From Rhodopseudomonas_A palustris_F (GTDB taxonomy: Bacteria > Pseudomonadota > Alphaproteobacteria > Rhizobiales > Xanthobacteraceae), in contig NC_007925.1 of NCBI RefSeq assembly GCF_000013745.1, forward strand, positions 5,270,001 through 5,334,000: a stretch of DNA of 64,000 nucleotides, written 5' to 3'. The notes below the pieces were generated by a model. The model searched no databases. It saw only the letters and a program-made list of their open reading frames with translations, and was not told where the DNA came from. Below, piece after piece: positions 48,283 to 56,330 of this stretch. The translations under genes were made by a program, and so were the position numbers. The number at the start of each line of letters is the position of its first letter. The stretch's first letter is position 1.

Positions 48283-49230
48283 TTAGCTGCGAAACATCTG
48301 GCGCGGATCGAAAGTCACGATCATGTCTTTCCACTGATCGTAGGTGCCGGCCTGCAGCATGTCGTAAGGCTGGCCCTGCAGCACCGCGCGCATCGCGGCG
48401 TCCGCGGCCGCCTGGTAGCGCGGCGAGGAGCCGCGCGAGACGATCTCCGGCGGGGCGGCGAGCCGCCGCTCCGGGGTCAGCCGGATCCGGATGTCCACGA
48501 TCAATTCTTCAGGCCGCTCGGTGCCGGCCTGCACGTTCCACAATTGCGTTAGCCGGGCGCGAAGCGCGTCGAGCTCGGATTGCGACAGCGTCGCCGCGGT
48601 GCCGCGCGAGGAGCCAAGCGAGGCCTGCGAATTCAAGGCGGCGCCGGTCGCGGCCTGCCGGGTCGGATCGCGCTTGTCGAGCAGGGCTGCGATCTTCGAC
48701 TGGTCGAAGGTGCGCTCCTGCTTCGGCTTCGGCGGCGGTGCCGGCGCGGCCTTGGCCTCGGGCTTGGGCGGCGGCTTCTTGCTCTCGTCCTTCTTCAGCG
48801 CCTCGGCGATGCTGTCGGGCTTCGGCGGATCGGGCTTCTTCTCGATCGGCTTCGGCTCGGCCTTGGGCTTTTCCTCGGCCACCGGCTTCGGCGGATCGGG
48901 CTTTTTCTCGACCGGCTTTTCCGCCGGCTTCGGCGGCGGGGTCGGCGCCACCGCGGTTTCGATCGGCGGTTTTTCGCTGATCTTGCCGACCGGATCGTCG
49001 ACCGGCTTGGCGTCGGCGATCTTCTCGACCAAAGGCTTCGGCTTGTCCTTGGCGCCGGTCTTGCTGCCGGCGGTGATCTGCGACAGCTGATCGGAGGAGA
49101 TGATATCCACCGGCATCGATTCCGGCGGCGGCGCTTCCAGCGAGCGAGCCGAAAAAGACACGAGGCCGTACCCGATCACGAGAACGTGCAGGGCAACCGA
49201 CGCCAGCAGTGTCTTATCGACCTTCACCAA
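48283..49230 (-). CDS. tolA: Tol-Pal system protein TolA
   Basis: 315 residues. One N-terminal membrane segment (about 8-28), then a long Lys/Pro/Glu-rich periplasmic arm (EKKPDPPKPVAEEKPKAEP and similar repeats) and a C-terminal TonB/TolA domain (ERPEELIVDIRIRLTPERRLAAPPEIV). TolA bridges the TolQR motor to TolB-Pal. The repeat-rich arm explains why the complementary frames look open. It lies 4 bases after tolR. Confidence 0.93.
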   Translation of the reverse strand: MVKVDKTLLASVALHVLVIGYGLVSFSARSLEAPPPESMPVDIISSDQLSQITAGSKTGAKDKPKPLVEKIADAKPVDDPVGKISEKPPIETAVAPTPPPKPAEKPVEKKPDPPKPVAEEKPKAEPKPIEKKPDPPKPDSIAEALKKDESKKPPPKPEAKAAPAPPPKPKQERTFDQSKIAALLDKRDPTRQAATGAALNSQASLGSSRGTAATLSQSELDALRARLTQLWNVQAGTERPEELIVDIRIRLTPERRLAAPPEIVSRGSSPRYQAAADAAMRAVLQGQPYDMLQAGTYDQWKDMIVTFDPRQMFRS

Positions 49231-49234
49231 GGGC

Positions 49235-49684
<450 letters not shown>

Positions 49685-49718
49685 GATCTGCTACTCGCTG
49701 CTCGTCGCCGCCGGATGA

Positions 49719-50432
49719 TCACGCGCGCTCGTCGATCTGGCGCGACAGGATCGCGGAAAACTCGTCGGCGAAGCCTTCCAGCCGCTGCGCCTGGCGGTTC
49801 ACCTCGGAAGCGAACTTATTATAGAAGATAGTCGCCGGAATGGCGGCGATAAGGCCGATCGCGGTGGCGAACAGCGCCTCGGCGATGCCGGGGGCGACCA
49901 CCGCCAACGAGGTATTCTTGGATGCCGCGATCGACTGGAAGCTCGACATGATGCCCCAGACGGTGCCGAACAGGCCGACGAACGGGCCGGCCGAGCCGAC
50001 CGTCGCCAGCACCAACAGCCGGCGCTCCAGCCGTTCGACCTCGCGGGCGATCGAGACGTTCATCACCTTTTCGATGCGCATCTGCAACCCGGCAAAGGAG
50101 CGCGCCTGGCTCTCGAACGAGCGTTTCCACTCCCGCATCGCCGCCACGAAACACGCCGCCATCGATTGCGTCGGCTTGGCCGACAGCGCGCGATACAGCT
50201 CATCGATCGATTCGCCGGACCAGAACGCCTGCTCGAAACGGTCCATCGCCCGCTTGGTGCGGGAGTAGAGCAGCATCTTGTCGATGGCGATCGCCCAGAC
50301 CCAGACCGAACAGCCGAGCAGCCCCAGCATCACGGCCTTGACGACCCAATGGGCCTGCAGGAATAGAGCAATCAGCGAGACGTCGCTGGAGGCCAGCGGC
50401 AAGGCTGACTGCGCCACTTCGGCGGGATTCAT
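49719..50432 (-). CDS. tolQ: Tol-Pal proton channel subunit TolQ
   Basis: 237 residues, MotA/TolQ/ExbB family, three membrane segments. Conserved features are the VWAIAIDKMLLY region, LATVGSAGPFVGLFGTVWGIMSSFQSI with the conserved glycines and Thr, and LFATAIGLIAAIPATIFYNKF. First gene of tolQRAB, a normal start of the cluster. The gap upstream (50433-50759) contains no ybgC gene, which often precedes tolQ. Confidence 0.95.
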   Translation of the reverse strand: MNPAEVAQSALPLASSDVSLIALFLQAHWVVKAVMLGLLGCSVWVWAIAIDKMLLYSRTKRAMDRFEQAFWSGESIDELYRALSAKPTQSMAACFVAAMREWKRSFESQARSFAGLQMRIEKVMNVSIAREVERLERRLLVLATVGSAGPFVGLFGTVWGIMSSFQSIAASKNTSLAVVAPGIAEALFATAIGLIAAIPATIFYNKFASEVNRQAQRLEGFADEFSAILSRQIDERA

Positions 50433-50759
50433 CGAAAGGTCCTCTCAAACACACGTGCCGGATCGGCTGCGGCTTGCGGTCGCCGGTTCCGCGGCGACCG
50501 GCCGCCGGGCGAAACGCCGGTGCCAAAGCCTTGAGTGTCGCAGGGGAGAGCCCGTCCGAAGCCGTGCTGTGCATCCCCTGTCAACGTGTCAAAACGAGGG
50601 CTATCGACGCGTCGGCCCTGCTCTAACCAAACGCTAATCTTGGTTAAGGCCAAGTTACCGGAGCCCAGTCTATCGCAGGAATGTGAGAAGAATCAGAACC
50701 CTCGCGCTCCGCTGGAAATCCGCTTGACGTACAGCGTAGGTTTTCTATACTTCCCCGGC
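50433..50759. other. Intergenic region between divergent tolQ and higB remnant
   Basis: 327 bases. It holds the tolQ upstream region on the minus strand and the higB promoter at the right end. Near the left end GCCGGATCGGCTGCGGC and CGGTTCCGCGGCGACCGG suggest small hairpins. No gene recognised. Confidence 0.5.
50724..50751 (+). promoter_or_regulatory. Putative sigma-70 promoter of the higBA locus
   Basis: TTGACG at 50724-50729, 16 bases, then TATACT at 50746-50751. Strong match to consensus, 8 bases ahead of the toxin start codon at 50760. It suggests the locus may still be transcribed even though the toxin frame is broken. Confidence 0.65.
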
Positions 50760-51040
50760 ATGATCTTGAGCTTTCGCGACGAACCGCGGCCTTTGCCAAA
50801 GGCGAATTCGTGCGAGAGTTTCAAAGTTTCGATCGGCAAGGCTGGAAACGCCTTGAGATCCTCGACGCCGCGATGTCGCTGGCCGATTTGGCGGGGTTAC
50901 CGAGCAATCGTCTGGAAGCTCTGAAGGGCGACCGCGCCGGCCAATATTCGGTGCGGATCAACCAGCAATGGCGGATTTGCTTCGAATGGGCGGCATCGGC
51001 GCGCGGCCCGTCGCATGTCGAGATCGTGGATTATCACTAG
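50760..51040 (+). pseudogene. higB: Frameshifted HigB-like toxin gene
   Basis: The first seven codons from ATG 50760 read MILSFRD, the usual start of this HigB branch. The downstream frame from about 50781 to 51040 reads TAAFAKGEFVREFQSFDRQ and ends in RINQQWRICFEW and VEIVDYH, the family's C-terminal core. The two parts are in different frames, so a 1- or 4-base deletion near 50780 is inferred. An internal GTG at 50810 could give a 76-residue product that lacks the N-terminus. The reading is from memory of the family, so the exact lesion is uncertain. Confidence 0.75.
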
Positions 51041-51140
51041 AGCATGATCCCGAAAAGTGGATACCGGTTTTCGGAAAAGATCATGCTCAATCAAAAAACG
51101 AGAGCAGGATGACGATTCGAAGAAACGTCATCCTGCTCTA
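51040..51140. repeat. Two-hairpin dispersed repeat between higB and higA
   Basis: Hairpin 1 has perfect 10-bp arms GAGCATGATC (51040-51049) and GATCATGCTC (51079-51088) with an inner stem CCGAAAA and TTTTCGG. Hairpin 2 has perfect 14-bp arms AGAGCAGGATGACG (51101-51114) and CGTCATCCTGCTCT (51126-51139). I recognise this combination as a common rhizobial intergenic element. It starts on the last base of the broken higB gene and could separate the toxin and antitoxin transcripts. Confidence 0.88.
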
Positions 51141-51177
51141 GTCTGGATTTTCACTGAGCACATCGAAGGCTCCGATC

Positions 51178-51480
51178 ATGGCAAGACCCGCGATCCATCC
51201 CGGCGAGATCCTCGCCGACGAACTCAGCGAACTGCAGGTTTCGCCAACAGAGTTGTCGCGACAGATCGCGGTGCCGGCGAATCGAATCTCGCAGATCATT
51301 CAGGGTAAGCGTGCCATCACCGGCGATACCGCGCTACGTCTCGGCCATTGGTTTCAGACCAGCGCGCAATTCTGGCTCAATCTGCAAAGCGCCTACGATC
51401 TGCGCCTCGCGGCCAATGCGGTCGGCGACGAGGTCGCGCGTCTCCCCACCAAGTCCGGCAGGTCGATCGCCGGCACGTAG
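51178..51480 (+). CDS. higA: HigA family addiction module antitoxin
   Basis: 100 residues, XRE-type DNA-binding antitoxin. HPGEILADELSELQVSPTELSRQIAVPANRISQIIQGKRAITGDTALRLGHWF is a full HigA pattern: helix-turn-helix in the first half, toxin-binding half ending in FWLNLQSAYDLRLA. Intact, unlike its toxin. It lies 137 bases after the toxin remnant and may have its own promoter or persist as an orphan regulator. Confidence 0.93.
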   Translation: MARPAIHPGEILADELSELQVSPTELSRQIAVPANRISQIIQGKRAITGDTALRLGHWFQTSAQFWLNLQSAYDLRLAANAVGDEVARLPTKSGRSIAGT

Positions 51481-51481
51481 C

Positions 51482-51514
51482 AAAAAACCGCCCGCCTGTG
51501 AGACAGGCGGGCGG
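51482..51514 (-). terminator. Rho-independent terminator of DUF2852 gene
   Basis: CCGCCCGCCTGT-GAG-ACAGGCGGGCGG forms a perfect 12-bp stem, followed on the minus strand by six T. It also lies just after the higA stop on the other strand. Confidence 0.9.
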
Positions 51515-51567
51515 CGGAGGCTCGACGTTGGGGGGCGCCGAGCCCCGCAGGCTCAGCAGCAATCGGC

Positions 51568-52038
51568 TCAGGCTTGCGGCTGGCCGTCGGTCGACGGGTT
51601 GGGACGCGGGCGGTGCTGCGCCATGAACTGGTCGAACTCGGCCTTGTCCTTGGCCTGACGCAGCCGCTCCAAGAAGTCCTTGAACTCGGTCTGCTCTTCC
51701 TCGAGCCGGCGCAGCGTGGCCTCACGATATTCGTCGAAGGCGCGGTTGCCGCTGGACGGCGGGCCGAAACCGAAGCCGCTGCGGTCCATCCGGCCGCGCA
51801 TCCGCTCCATCTTGTCCTGCATCCGCTCCATCTTGTGCTGAAAGCGGTTGGAATCCCAGCAACCCATTTTTCTGCTCCCGAGAGTGAAGAAGAGAAGTGC
51901 GAGGCCGATCGGCCACCAGATGATGAAACCGAGCACGGTCACGATGATCCAGCCCGGATGCCACGGCGACCGCGACATCGGCGGGTAGCGTTCGTCGGCG
52001 GATCCGCCCCAACGATTGAGATCTGCGGCGTTAGCCAT
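51568..52038 (-). CDS. DUF2852 domain-containing membrane protein
   Basis: 156 residues from ATG 52038 (GAGAGAGG 3-8 bases upstream; the longer frame to 52086 is not supported). One N-terminal membrane region (WHPGWIIVTVLGFIIWWPIGLALLFF) is followed by a Met/Arg-rich helical region (HKMERMQDKMERMRGRMDR) and a C-terminal coiled coil (EATLRRLEEEQTEFKDFLERLRQAK). It matches the DUF2852 family; function unknown. A perfect palindrome at 52074-52092 lies 36 bases upstream, suggesting TetR control by the neighbouring gene. Confidence 0.85.
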   Translation of the reverse strand: MANAADLNRWGGSADERYPPMSRSPWHPGWIIVTVLGFIIWWPIGLALLFFTLGSRKMGCWDSNRFQHKMERMQDKMERMRGRMDRSGFGFGPPSSGNRAFDEYREATLRRLEEEQTEFKDFLERLRQAKDKAEFDQFMAQHRPRPNPSTDGQPQA

Positions 52039-52073
52039 TTGCCTCTCTCCATGACGGCACCATGCCGTTGTGA

Positions 52074-52092
52074 ATGTAAATAACATTTACAT
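52074..52092. promoter_or_regulatory. Perfect inverted repeat, likely TetR-type operator
   Basis: ATGTAAAT-AAC-ATTTACAT, 8-bp arms with 3-base spacing. The arms resemble a site overlapping the start of the TetR gene (CATGTGAA and TTTTACATG, 52964-52984). It is AT-rich in a GC-rich region, and sits in the promoter region of the DUF2852 gene. Confidence 0.7.
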
Positions 52093-52255
52093 AACTAAAC
52101 GGTCTCGCGGATTTGTCAAGATGGCGGGATTCCAGTTCAGGTTGCTCACGAAAACTTGTGACCACGACCCACCGCGACCTTAATGAGGTAAGCGCGCGGC
52201 CATGGTGATCCGATGGCGATCACGGGCGGCGCGCTGCGGCAAAGCGGCGCGGCGA

Positions 52256-52966
52256 TCAGCGCGCCGGCTTGCCCCACGGCCCGGCCGGCTTGTCATCGTC
52301 TTGCGGTTTCGGCTGCGCCGCGCCGATCTCGGGCGAGAAACCGAGCCCGCGCAGATAGATCAAAACGCCGGCTTCCAGCAGGTCTTCCGGGGTCATCGGC
52401 AGTTTGCGCCGCGCCGCGTCGCCACGTCCGAACAGTGACGCCACGCCATGCGCCAGCGACCAGATATGCAGCGCCATCATCAAGGCCGGCGGCCGCGGCA
52501 CGCCGGGCGGGGTCAGCGCCGCGAGCCGTTCTGCGGCAGCGCGAATCACGCCGAAGGCGCGCTCCGACGCCGCCATCAGCGTCGGATTGAGATCGACCGG
52601 GACGCCGGATTCGAACATCGCCGAATAAAACGCCGGCTCGTTGCGGGCGAACGCCAGATAGGCCTTGCCGACCCGCTCGAACGCCGAGACGGTGTCCGGG
52701 CGGCCATCGTCCCAGGCCGCGGTCAACACCGCTTCGAACTGCTCGAAGCCGCGCTGCGCCACGCTCGACAACAGCTCATCGCGATCGCGGAAATGCCGAT
52801 ACGGCGCCGCCGGGCTGACCCCGGCCATCCGCGCGGCGTCGGCAAAGGTGAAGCCGCCCGGGCCCTTTTCGGCGATCAGCCCGAGCGCCGCCTGCAGCAG
52901 CGCTTCTTTGAGATTGCCGTGATGATAGCCGCGCTCCGGGCGCCGTGGTTCTTTCCGCCAGCTCAT
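52256..52966 (-). CDS. TetR/AcrR family transcriptional regulator
   Basis: 236 residues. The start RGYHHGNLKEALLQAALGLIAEKG and helix-turn-helix FTFADAARMAGVSPAAPYRHFRDRDELL are typical of the TetR_C_33/AcrR group. The start ATG is 52966; no other Met precedes the conserved part. The ribosome site is weak (AGCCCTTC). A palindrome of similar sequence covers this start and lies upstream of the adjacent DUF2852 gene, so the regulator probably controls itself and that gene. The C-terminal tail is Pro/Lys-rich. Confidence 0.9.
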   Translation of the reverse strand: MSWRKEPRRPERGYHHGNLKEALLQAALGLIAEKGPGGFTFADAARMAGVSPAAPYRHFRDRDELLSSVAQRGFEQFEAVLTAAWDDGRPDTVSAFERVGKAYLAFARNEPAFYSAMFESGVPVDLNPTLMAASERAFGVIRAAAERLAALTPPGVPRPPALMMALHIWSLAHGVASLFGRGDAARRKLPMTPEDLLEAGVLIYLRGLGFSPEIGAAQPKPQDDDKPAGPWGKPAR

Positions 52967-52984
52967 GTGAAGGGCTTTTACATG
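52964..52984. promoter_or_regulatory. Imperfect inverted repeat over the TetR start codon
   Basis: CATGTGAA-GGGC-TTTTACATG. The right arm and left arm match as inverted repeats at 7 of 9 bases, and the TTTACAT half is the same as in the palindrome at 52074-52092. It overlaps the ATG and ribosome site of the TetR gene, a plausible autoregulatory site. Confidence 0.6.
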
Positions 52985-53057
52985 AGCCGCGCGGAAAGGT
53001 CACGCCTTGTCGATCGCTATTCCGCCCGCTGCGGCAGCAGCTTCGACGCGTGCCGCA

Positions 53058-53360
53058 TCATCCCAGTGATTTCAGGATGGTCAGCGAAGGAGCCCCGCGC
53101 AACATCGCCATCTGGCTGTCGAGCCCCTCCCGGCTGCCGGTCATGTGCTCGCGGAAGGCCGCTTCGCTTTCCCACTCCTGTAGGCTGTAGAAGCGTCCGG
53201 GCTCACTGGCATGCTCGAATATCTGCGCGCTGCGGATGCCCGGCTTGTGCGAGGTCTTGATCGTGTGGACGAAGGTCTCCCGGATCTGGTCTTCATGTCC
53301 GGCGACCGCCTGAATCTCAATCAAAACAAATACGTGGTCCATCCTCTTGCCTTCATCCAT
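53058..53360 (-). CDS. Antibiotic biosynthesis monooxygenase (ABM) fold protein
   Basis: 100 residues from ATG 53360 (or 94 from ATG 53342). A single ferredoxin-like ABM domain: FVLIEIQAVAGHEDQIRETF, HKPGIRSAQIFEHASEPGRFYSLQEWESEAAFREHM. Enzymes of this fold are cofactor-free oxygenases or quinone-handling proteins; function here unknown. The open frame extends upstream to 53576 and includes a lipobox-like VALALSAC sequence just before, so an exported lipoprotein form cannot be ruled out. It is convergent with no neighbour; a Bcr/CflA gene follows on the same strand. Confidence 0.78.
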   Translation of the reverse strand: MDEGKRMDHVFVLIEIQAVAGHEDQIRETFVHTIKTSHKPGIRSAQIFEHASEPGRFYSLQEWESEAAFREHMTGSREGLDSQMAMLRGAPSLTILKSLG

Positions 53361-53702
53361 ATCACTGCCCTTGCGTTGTTGGCTGCAAGCGGAAAGGGCA
53401 AGCGCGACGAGCGCTCCGGCCGAGACGCTTACGGAACTGGGTCGATCGTAACACGCGGCGCCAAGCTTCTTGCCGCGAATATCGGCAGCTTGTCCGAGTA
53501 GTTCGGAGCGGTGAGGCCGATAGTTCAGAACGCATCTGAACGGTTCGGTTGTTCGAGCAAGACAAAAACCCTCCACTATAAGCCCGCAATCTGCCCGCTT
53601 GAGATTGCCTGCTCAATGGCCGGGCCTCACAACCTCTCAACTTACCTGTCCCGTCATCGACAAGCTTCCCCTCGCCCGGGCACGATGCAACGATGGAGGC
53701 CC

Positions 53703-54902
53703 TTACTCCGCCGGCTGCGGCAGCGGCTCACGCCGGCGCAGCGTGGCCAGCGTGACGCCGAGCGCCGTGCAGGCGGCGACCGCGATTCCTGCCACCATCG
53801 GCAGCGCGGTGCCGTTTTCGAACAGGCTGATCAACGCGATCAACGCGGCGCCGATCAGCATCTGCAGCGTCGCCGACAGCGCGGAAGCGGCGCCGGCGAT
53901 CGGACCGTGGCTTTCCAGCGACAGCACCATGGTCTGCGGCAACGCCACGCCGAGGCAGCCGAAGATCACGAACAACATCGCCATCAACACCGCGAACTGA
54001 TCGACCCCGGACAAGGTCAGCGCCAGCAGCAGCAGCGCGAAGCCGGCGTAGAGCGACACCGCGATGATCACCACGCGGCGCATGCCAAGCCGCGCGCCGA
54101 GCGGCGCGGCGAATTGCGAGGCGCCGATGAAGCCGATCGCGTTCAGCGCGAAAGCCAGGCTGTATTGCGTCGGCGTCAGGTCGAAATGGCCGATATAGAT
54201 GAACGACGAGCCGGCCAGGAAGCTGAAGAAGCTCGCCATGCCGAACCCGCCGATCAACACCAGCCCCACGAACTGTCGGTCGCGCAACAGCACCGCGAAG
54301 TTGCCCATCACCGGTCCGACCCCGCCCTTGCTGCGATGCGCGATCGGCCGGGTCTCCGGCAGCAACAGCCCGACCAGCAGCAGACCGAGCAGCGCGGCGA
54401 TCGTCATCGCCACGAACACCGCGCGCCAGCCGACCAAGCCGATCAACGCGCTGCCGAACAGCGGAGCCAATAGCGGCGAGACGCCGAACACCAGCATCAC
54501 CATCGCCATCAACCGGGTGGCCTCCGCACCGGTATGCAGGTCGCGGATGATGGCGCGGGGGATCACCGTGACCGCCGCGGCGCCGACGCCCTGCAGCACT
54601 CTTGCGGCGATCAACCAGCCGATCGAGGGCGCCAGCGCGCCGCCGATCGCGCCCAGTGCGAACAGCGAAAGCCCGAGATAGAGCGGCGGCTTGCGGCCGA
54701 CCATGTCGGAGATTGGACCGTATAAGATCTGGAACACGCCGAACGCCAGGAAGTACACCGTCAGCGACAATTGCGCGGCGGCGGTCGAGGCGTTCAGATC
54801 GGCTGCGATCGAGGGCAGCGCCGGCAGATACATGTCGATGGCGAACGGTCCGACCGCCGACAGCAACCCGAGCACCACAGCATTCCTGGCAAAGCTGCTC
54901 AT
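53703..54902 (-). CDS. Bcr/CflA family multidrug efflux MFS transporter
   Basis: 399 residues from ATG 54902 (AGGAAC 8 bases upstream). Twelve membrane segments. The signature of the family, DMYLPALPSIAADLNAS at the N-terminus and GPISDMVGRKPPLYLGL in the loop between segments 2 and 3, is clear, as is motif C (GVGAAAVTVIPRAI) region in segment 5. Proton-driven efflux of sulfonamides, bicyclomycin or dipeptides in relatives. Longer frame to 55085 has no support. Confidence 0.93.
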   Translation of the reverse strand: MSSFARNAVVLGLLSAVGPFAIDMYLPALPSIAADLNASTAAAQLSLTVYFLAFGVFQILYGPISDMVGRKPPLYLGLSLFALGAIGGALAPSIGWLIAARVLQGVGAAAVTVIPRAIIRDLHTGAEATRLMAMVMLVFGVSPLLAPLFGSALIGLVGWRAVFVAMTIAALLGLLLVGLLLPETRPIAHRSKGGVGPVMGNFAVLLRDRQFVGLVLIGGFGMASFFSFLAGSSFIYIGHFDLTPTQYSLAFALNAIGFIGASQFAAPLGARLGMRRVVIIAVSLYAGFALLLLALTLSGVDQFAVLMAMLFVIFGCLGVALPQTMVLSLESHGPIAGAASALSATLQMLIGAALIALISLFENGTALPMVAGIAVAACTALGVTLATLRRREPLPQPAE

Positions 54903-55110
54903 CGGTTGTTCCTGTGTCGGCGATACTCGGGCTACAGCGCAACGCCGCGAGCCCGAGGGCTGTTCCATCACCGGAACAGTTTTTGCCGCGAAGCGTGACA
55001 CCGCGGCGTCAGGATATTGAGACGTTCGCTCGTGATGACACGGGGCGCACTCACACCGCACGCCGACTGATCGTTTCAACACCACGCCGGCTGACTAACT
55101 CGCACAGAGT

Positions 55111-55303
55111 CGTCATCCTGAGGCGCCCGAGCGGAGCGAGGGCCTCGAAGGATGCGGCGGCTAACGACGCGGCCGCGCTGACCTGCAGTACCGCCGTGCC
55201 TGCGGTCCATCCTTCGAGACGCCCGGCGTCGCGCTACGCGCTCGCCGGGCTCCTCAGGATGACGGCGCGCTGGAGGCGGATTCGGAATCAGGCCGCGCGA
55301 CGC
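55111..55303. repeat. Long palindromic repeat, first of two close copies
   Basis: 193 bases, nearly identical to 55421-55614. It begins CGTCATCCTGAGGCGCCCGAGC and ends with CTCCTCAGGATGACGGCGCGC plus a shared tail TGGAGGCGGATTCGGAATC. The arms CGTCATCCTGAGG and CCTCAGGATGACG are inverted, so each copy is a long imperfect palindrome. Confidence 0.92.
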
Positions 55304-55420
55304 CGCAGCGAGACATCAGGCGTAGTCACCAGGCGTCGTAATAGATCGTTGGCATAAAGGAATTGAACGCTCGTTGGCAATGAACCACTGTTCCGGGATC
55401 CGATACATCACGCAAAGCGC

Positions 55421-55614
55421 CGTCATCCTGAGGCGCCCGAGCGGAGCGAGGGCCTCGAAGGATGCGGCCGCAAACGACGCGGCCGCAGCTGACCTGCAGC
55501 ACCGCCGTGCCCGCGGCCCATCCTTCGAGACGCCCGGCGTCGCGCTACGCGCTCGCCGGGCTCCTCAGGATGACGGCGCGCTGGAGGCGGATTCGGAATC
55601 AGGCCGCGCGACGC
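55421..55614. repeat. Long palindromic repeat, second copy
   Basis: 194 bases, nearly identical to 55111-55303, in the same orientation and only 117 bases away. The shared tail beyond the palindrome indicates a duplication of a larger unit rather than two separate insertions. Between them lies unique sequence (55304-55420) without a gene. Confidence 0.92.
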
Positions 55615-55634
55615 AGGATGACGGGGCGTAGCAC

Positions 55635-56036
55635 CTAATCGCAGTTGATCATCCACGGAATCCCGAAGCGATCGATGCACATGCCGAAGCGCTTGGCCCA
55701 GAAGGTCGGCGCGATCGGCATCTTGATCACTCCACCGTCCGCCAGCGCGGCGAACACCTGCTCGGCGCGGGCCGGCTCCTCGACATTGAGCGAAACCGAG
55801 AAGCCCGCGGGCCTCTCCGCCGTGCCGGGCGGCGCGTCGGAGGCCATCAGCACCTCGCCGTCGATCGACAGCCGCGCGTGCATGATCTTCTTCACCCAAT
55901 CCGCCGGCACGTGCTGAGCGGCGGGAGTGCCCTCGTGGGTCAGCATCGCCTCGATCACCCCGCCCAGCACGCGGGCGTAATAATTGAAGGCTTCCTCGCA
56001 GTTGCCGGCGTAGAACAGATAAGGATTGACCTGCAT
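55635..56036 (-). CDS. VOC family protein (PhnB-like glyoxalase fold)
   Basis: 133 residues. It has the two beta-alpha-beta units of the VOC/PhnB fold: NPYLFYAGNCEEAFNYYARVLGG, HARLSIDGEVLMASD and, at the C-terminus, FWAKRFGMCIDRFGIPWMINCD. Members are metal-binding enzymes or resistance proteins; this PhnB-like group has no defined function in most bacteria. No partner gene is evident; it follows a repeat region. Confidence 0.9.
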   Translation of the reverse strand: MQVNPYLFYAGNCEEAFNYYARVLGGVIEAMLTHEGTPAAQHVPADWVKKIMHARLSIDGEVLMASDAPPGTAERPAGFSVSLNVEEPARAEQVFAALADGGVIKMPIAPTFWAKRFGMCIDRFGIPWMINCD

Positions 56037-56330
56037 CGTTGGACTCCTCGGCCGATCGGATCACGGCGATCTGGATTTTGGCGAAGACGCGCTGATCGGC
56101 AAGCCTCGCCGCCGATCTCGGCGCGACTACACGATCGAGTTATGTCGAGGTGTACGGCGCAACTGGCCGCAGGCGACAGGCGTATCTTCTTTGGGATGTC
56201 CGGAATCGGACAGAACGGGGGAAAGTTTTCGGTTTATCTGTGATTTAGGGAGCTTACCCCTCATAGTCGCGGTCTGGGATTGATGAAAACAACGAATCAG
56301 GAGCGGCAGAACGCTCCAAGGGAGGATTTA

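Noticed and set aside
56026..56283. Small plus-strand frame (85 codons) upstream of the Crp/Fnr gene
   Set aside because: No ribosome site, no recognised domain and no coding-type composition; it overlaps the start of the convergent VOC gene.
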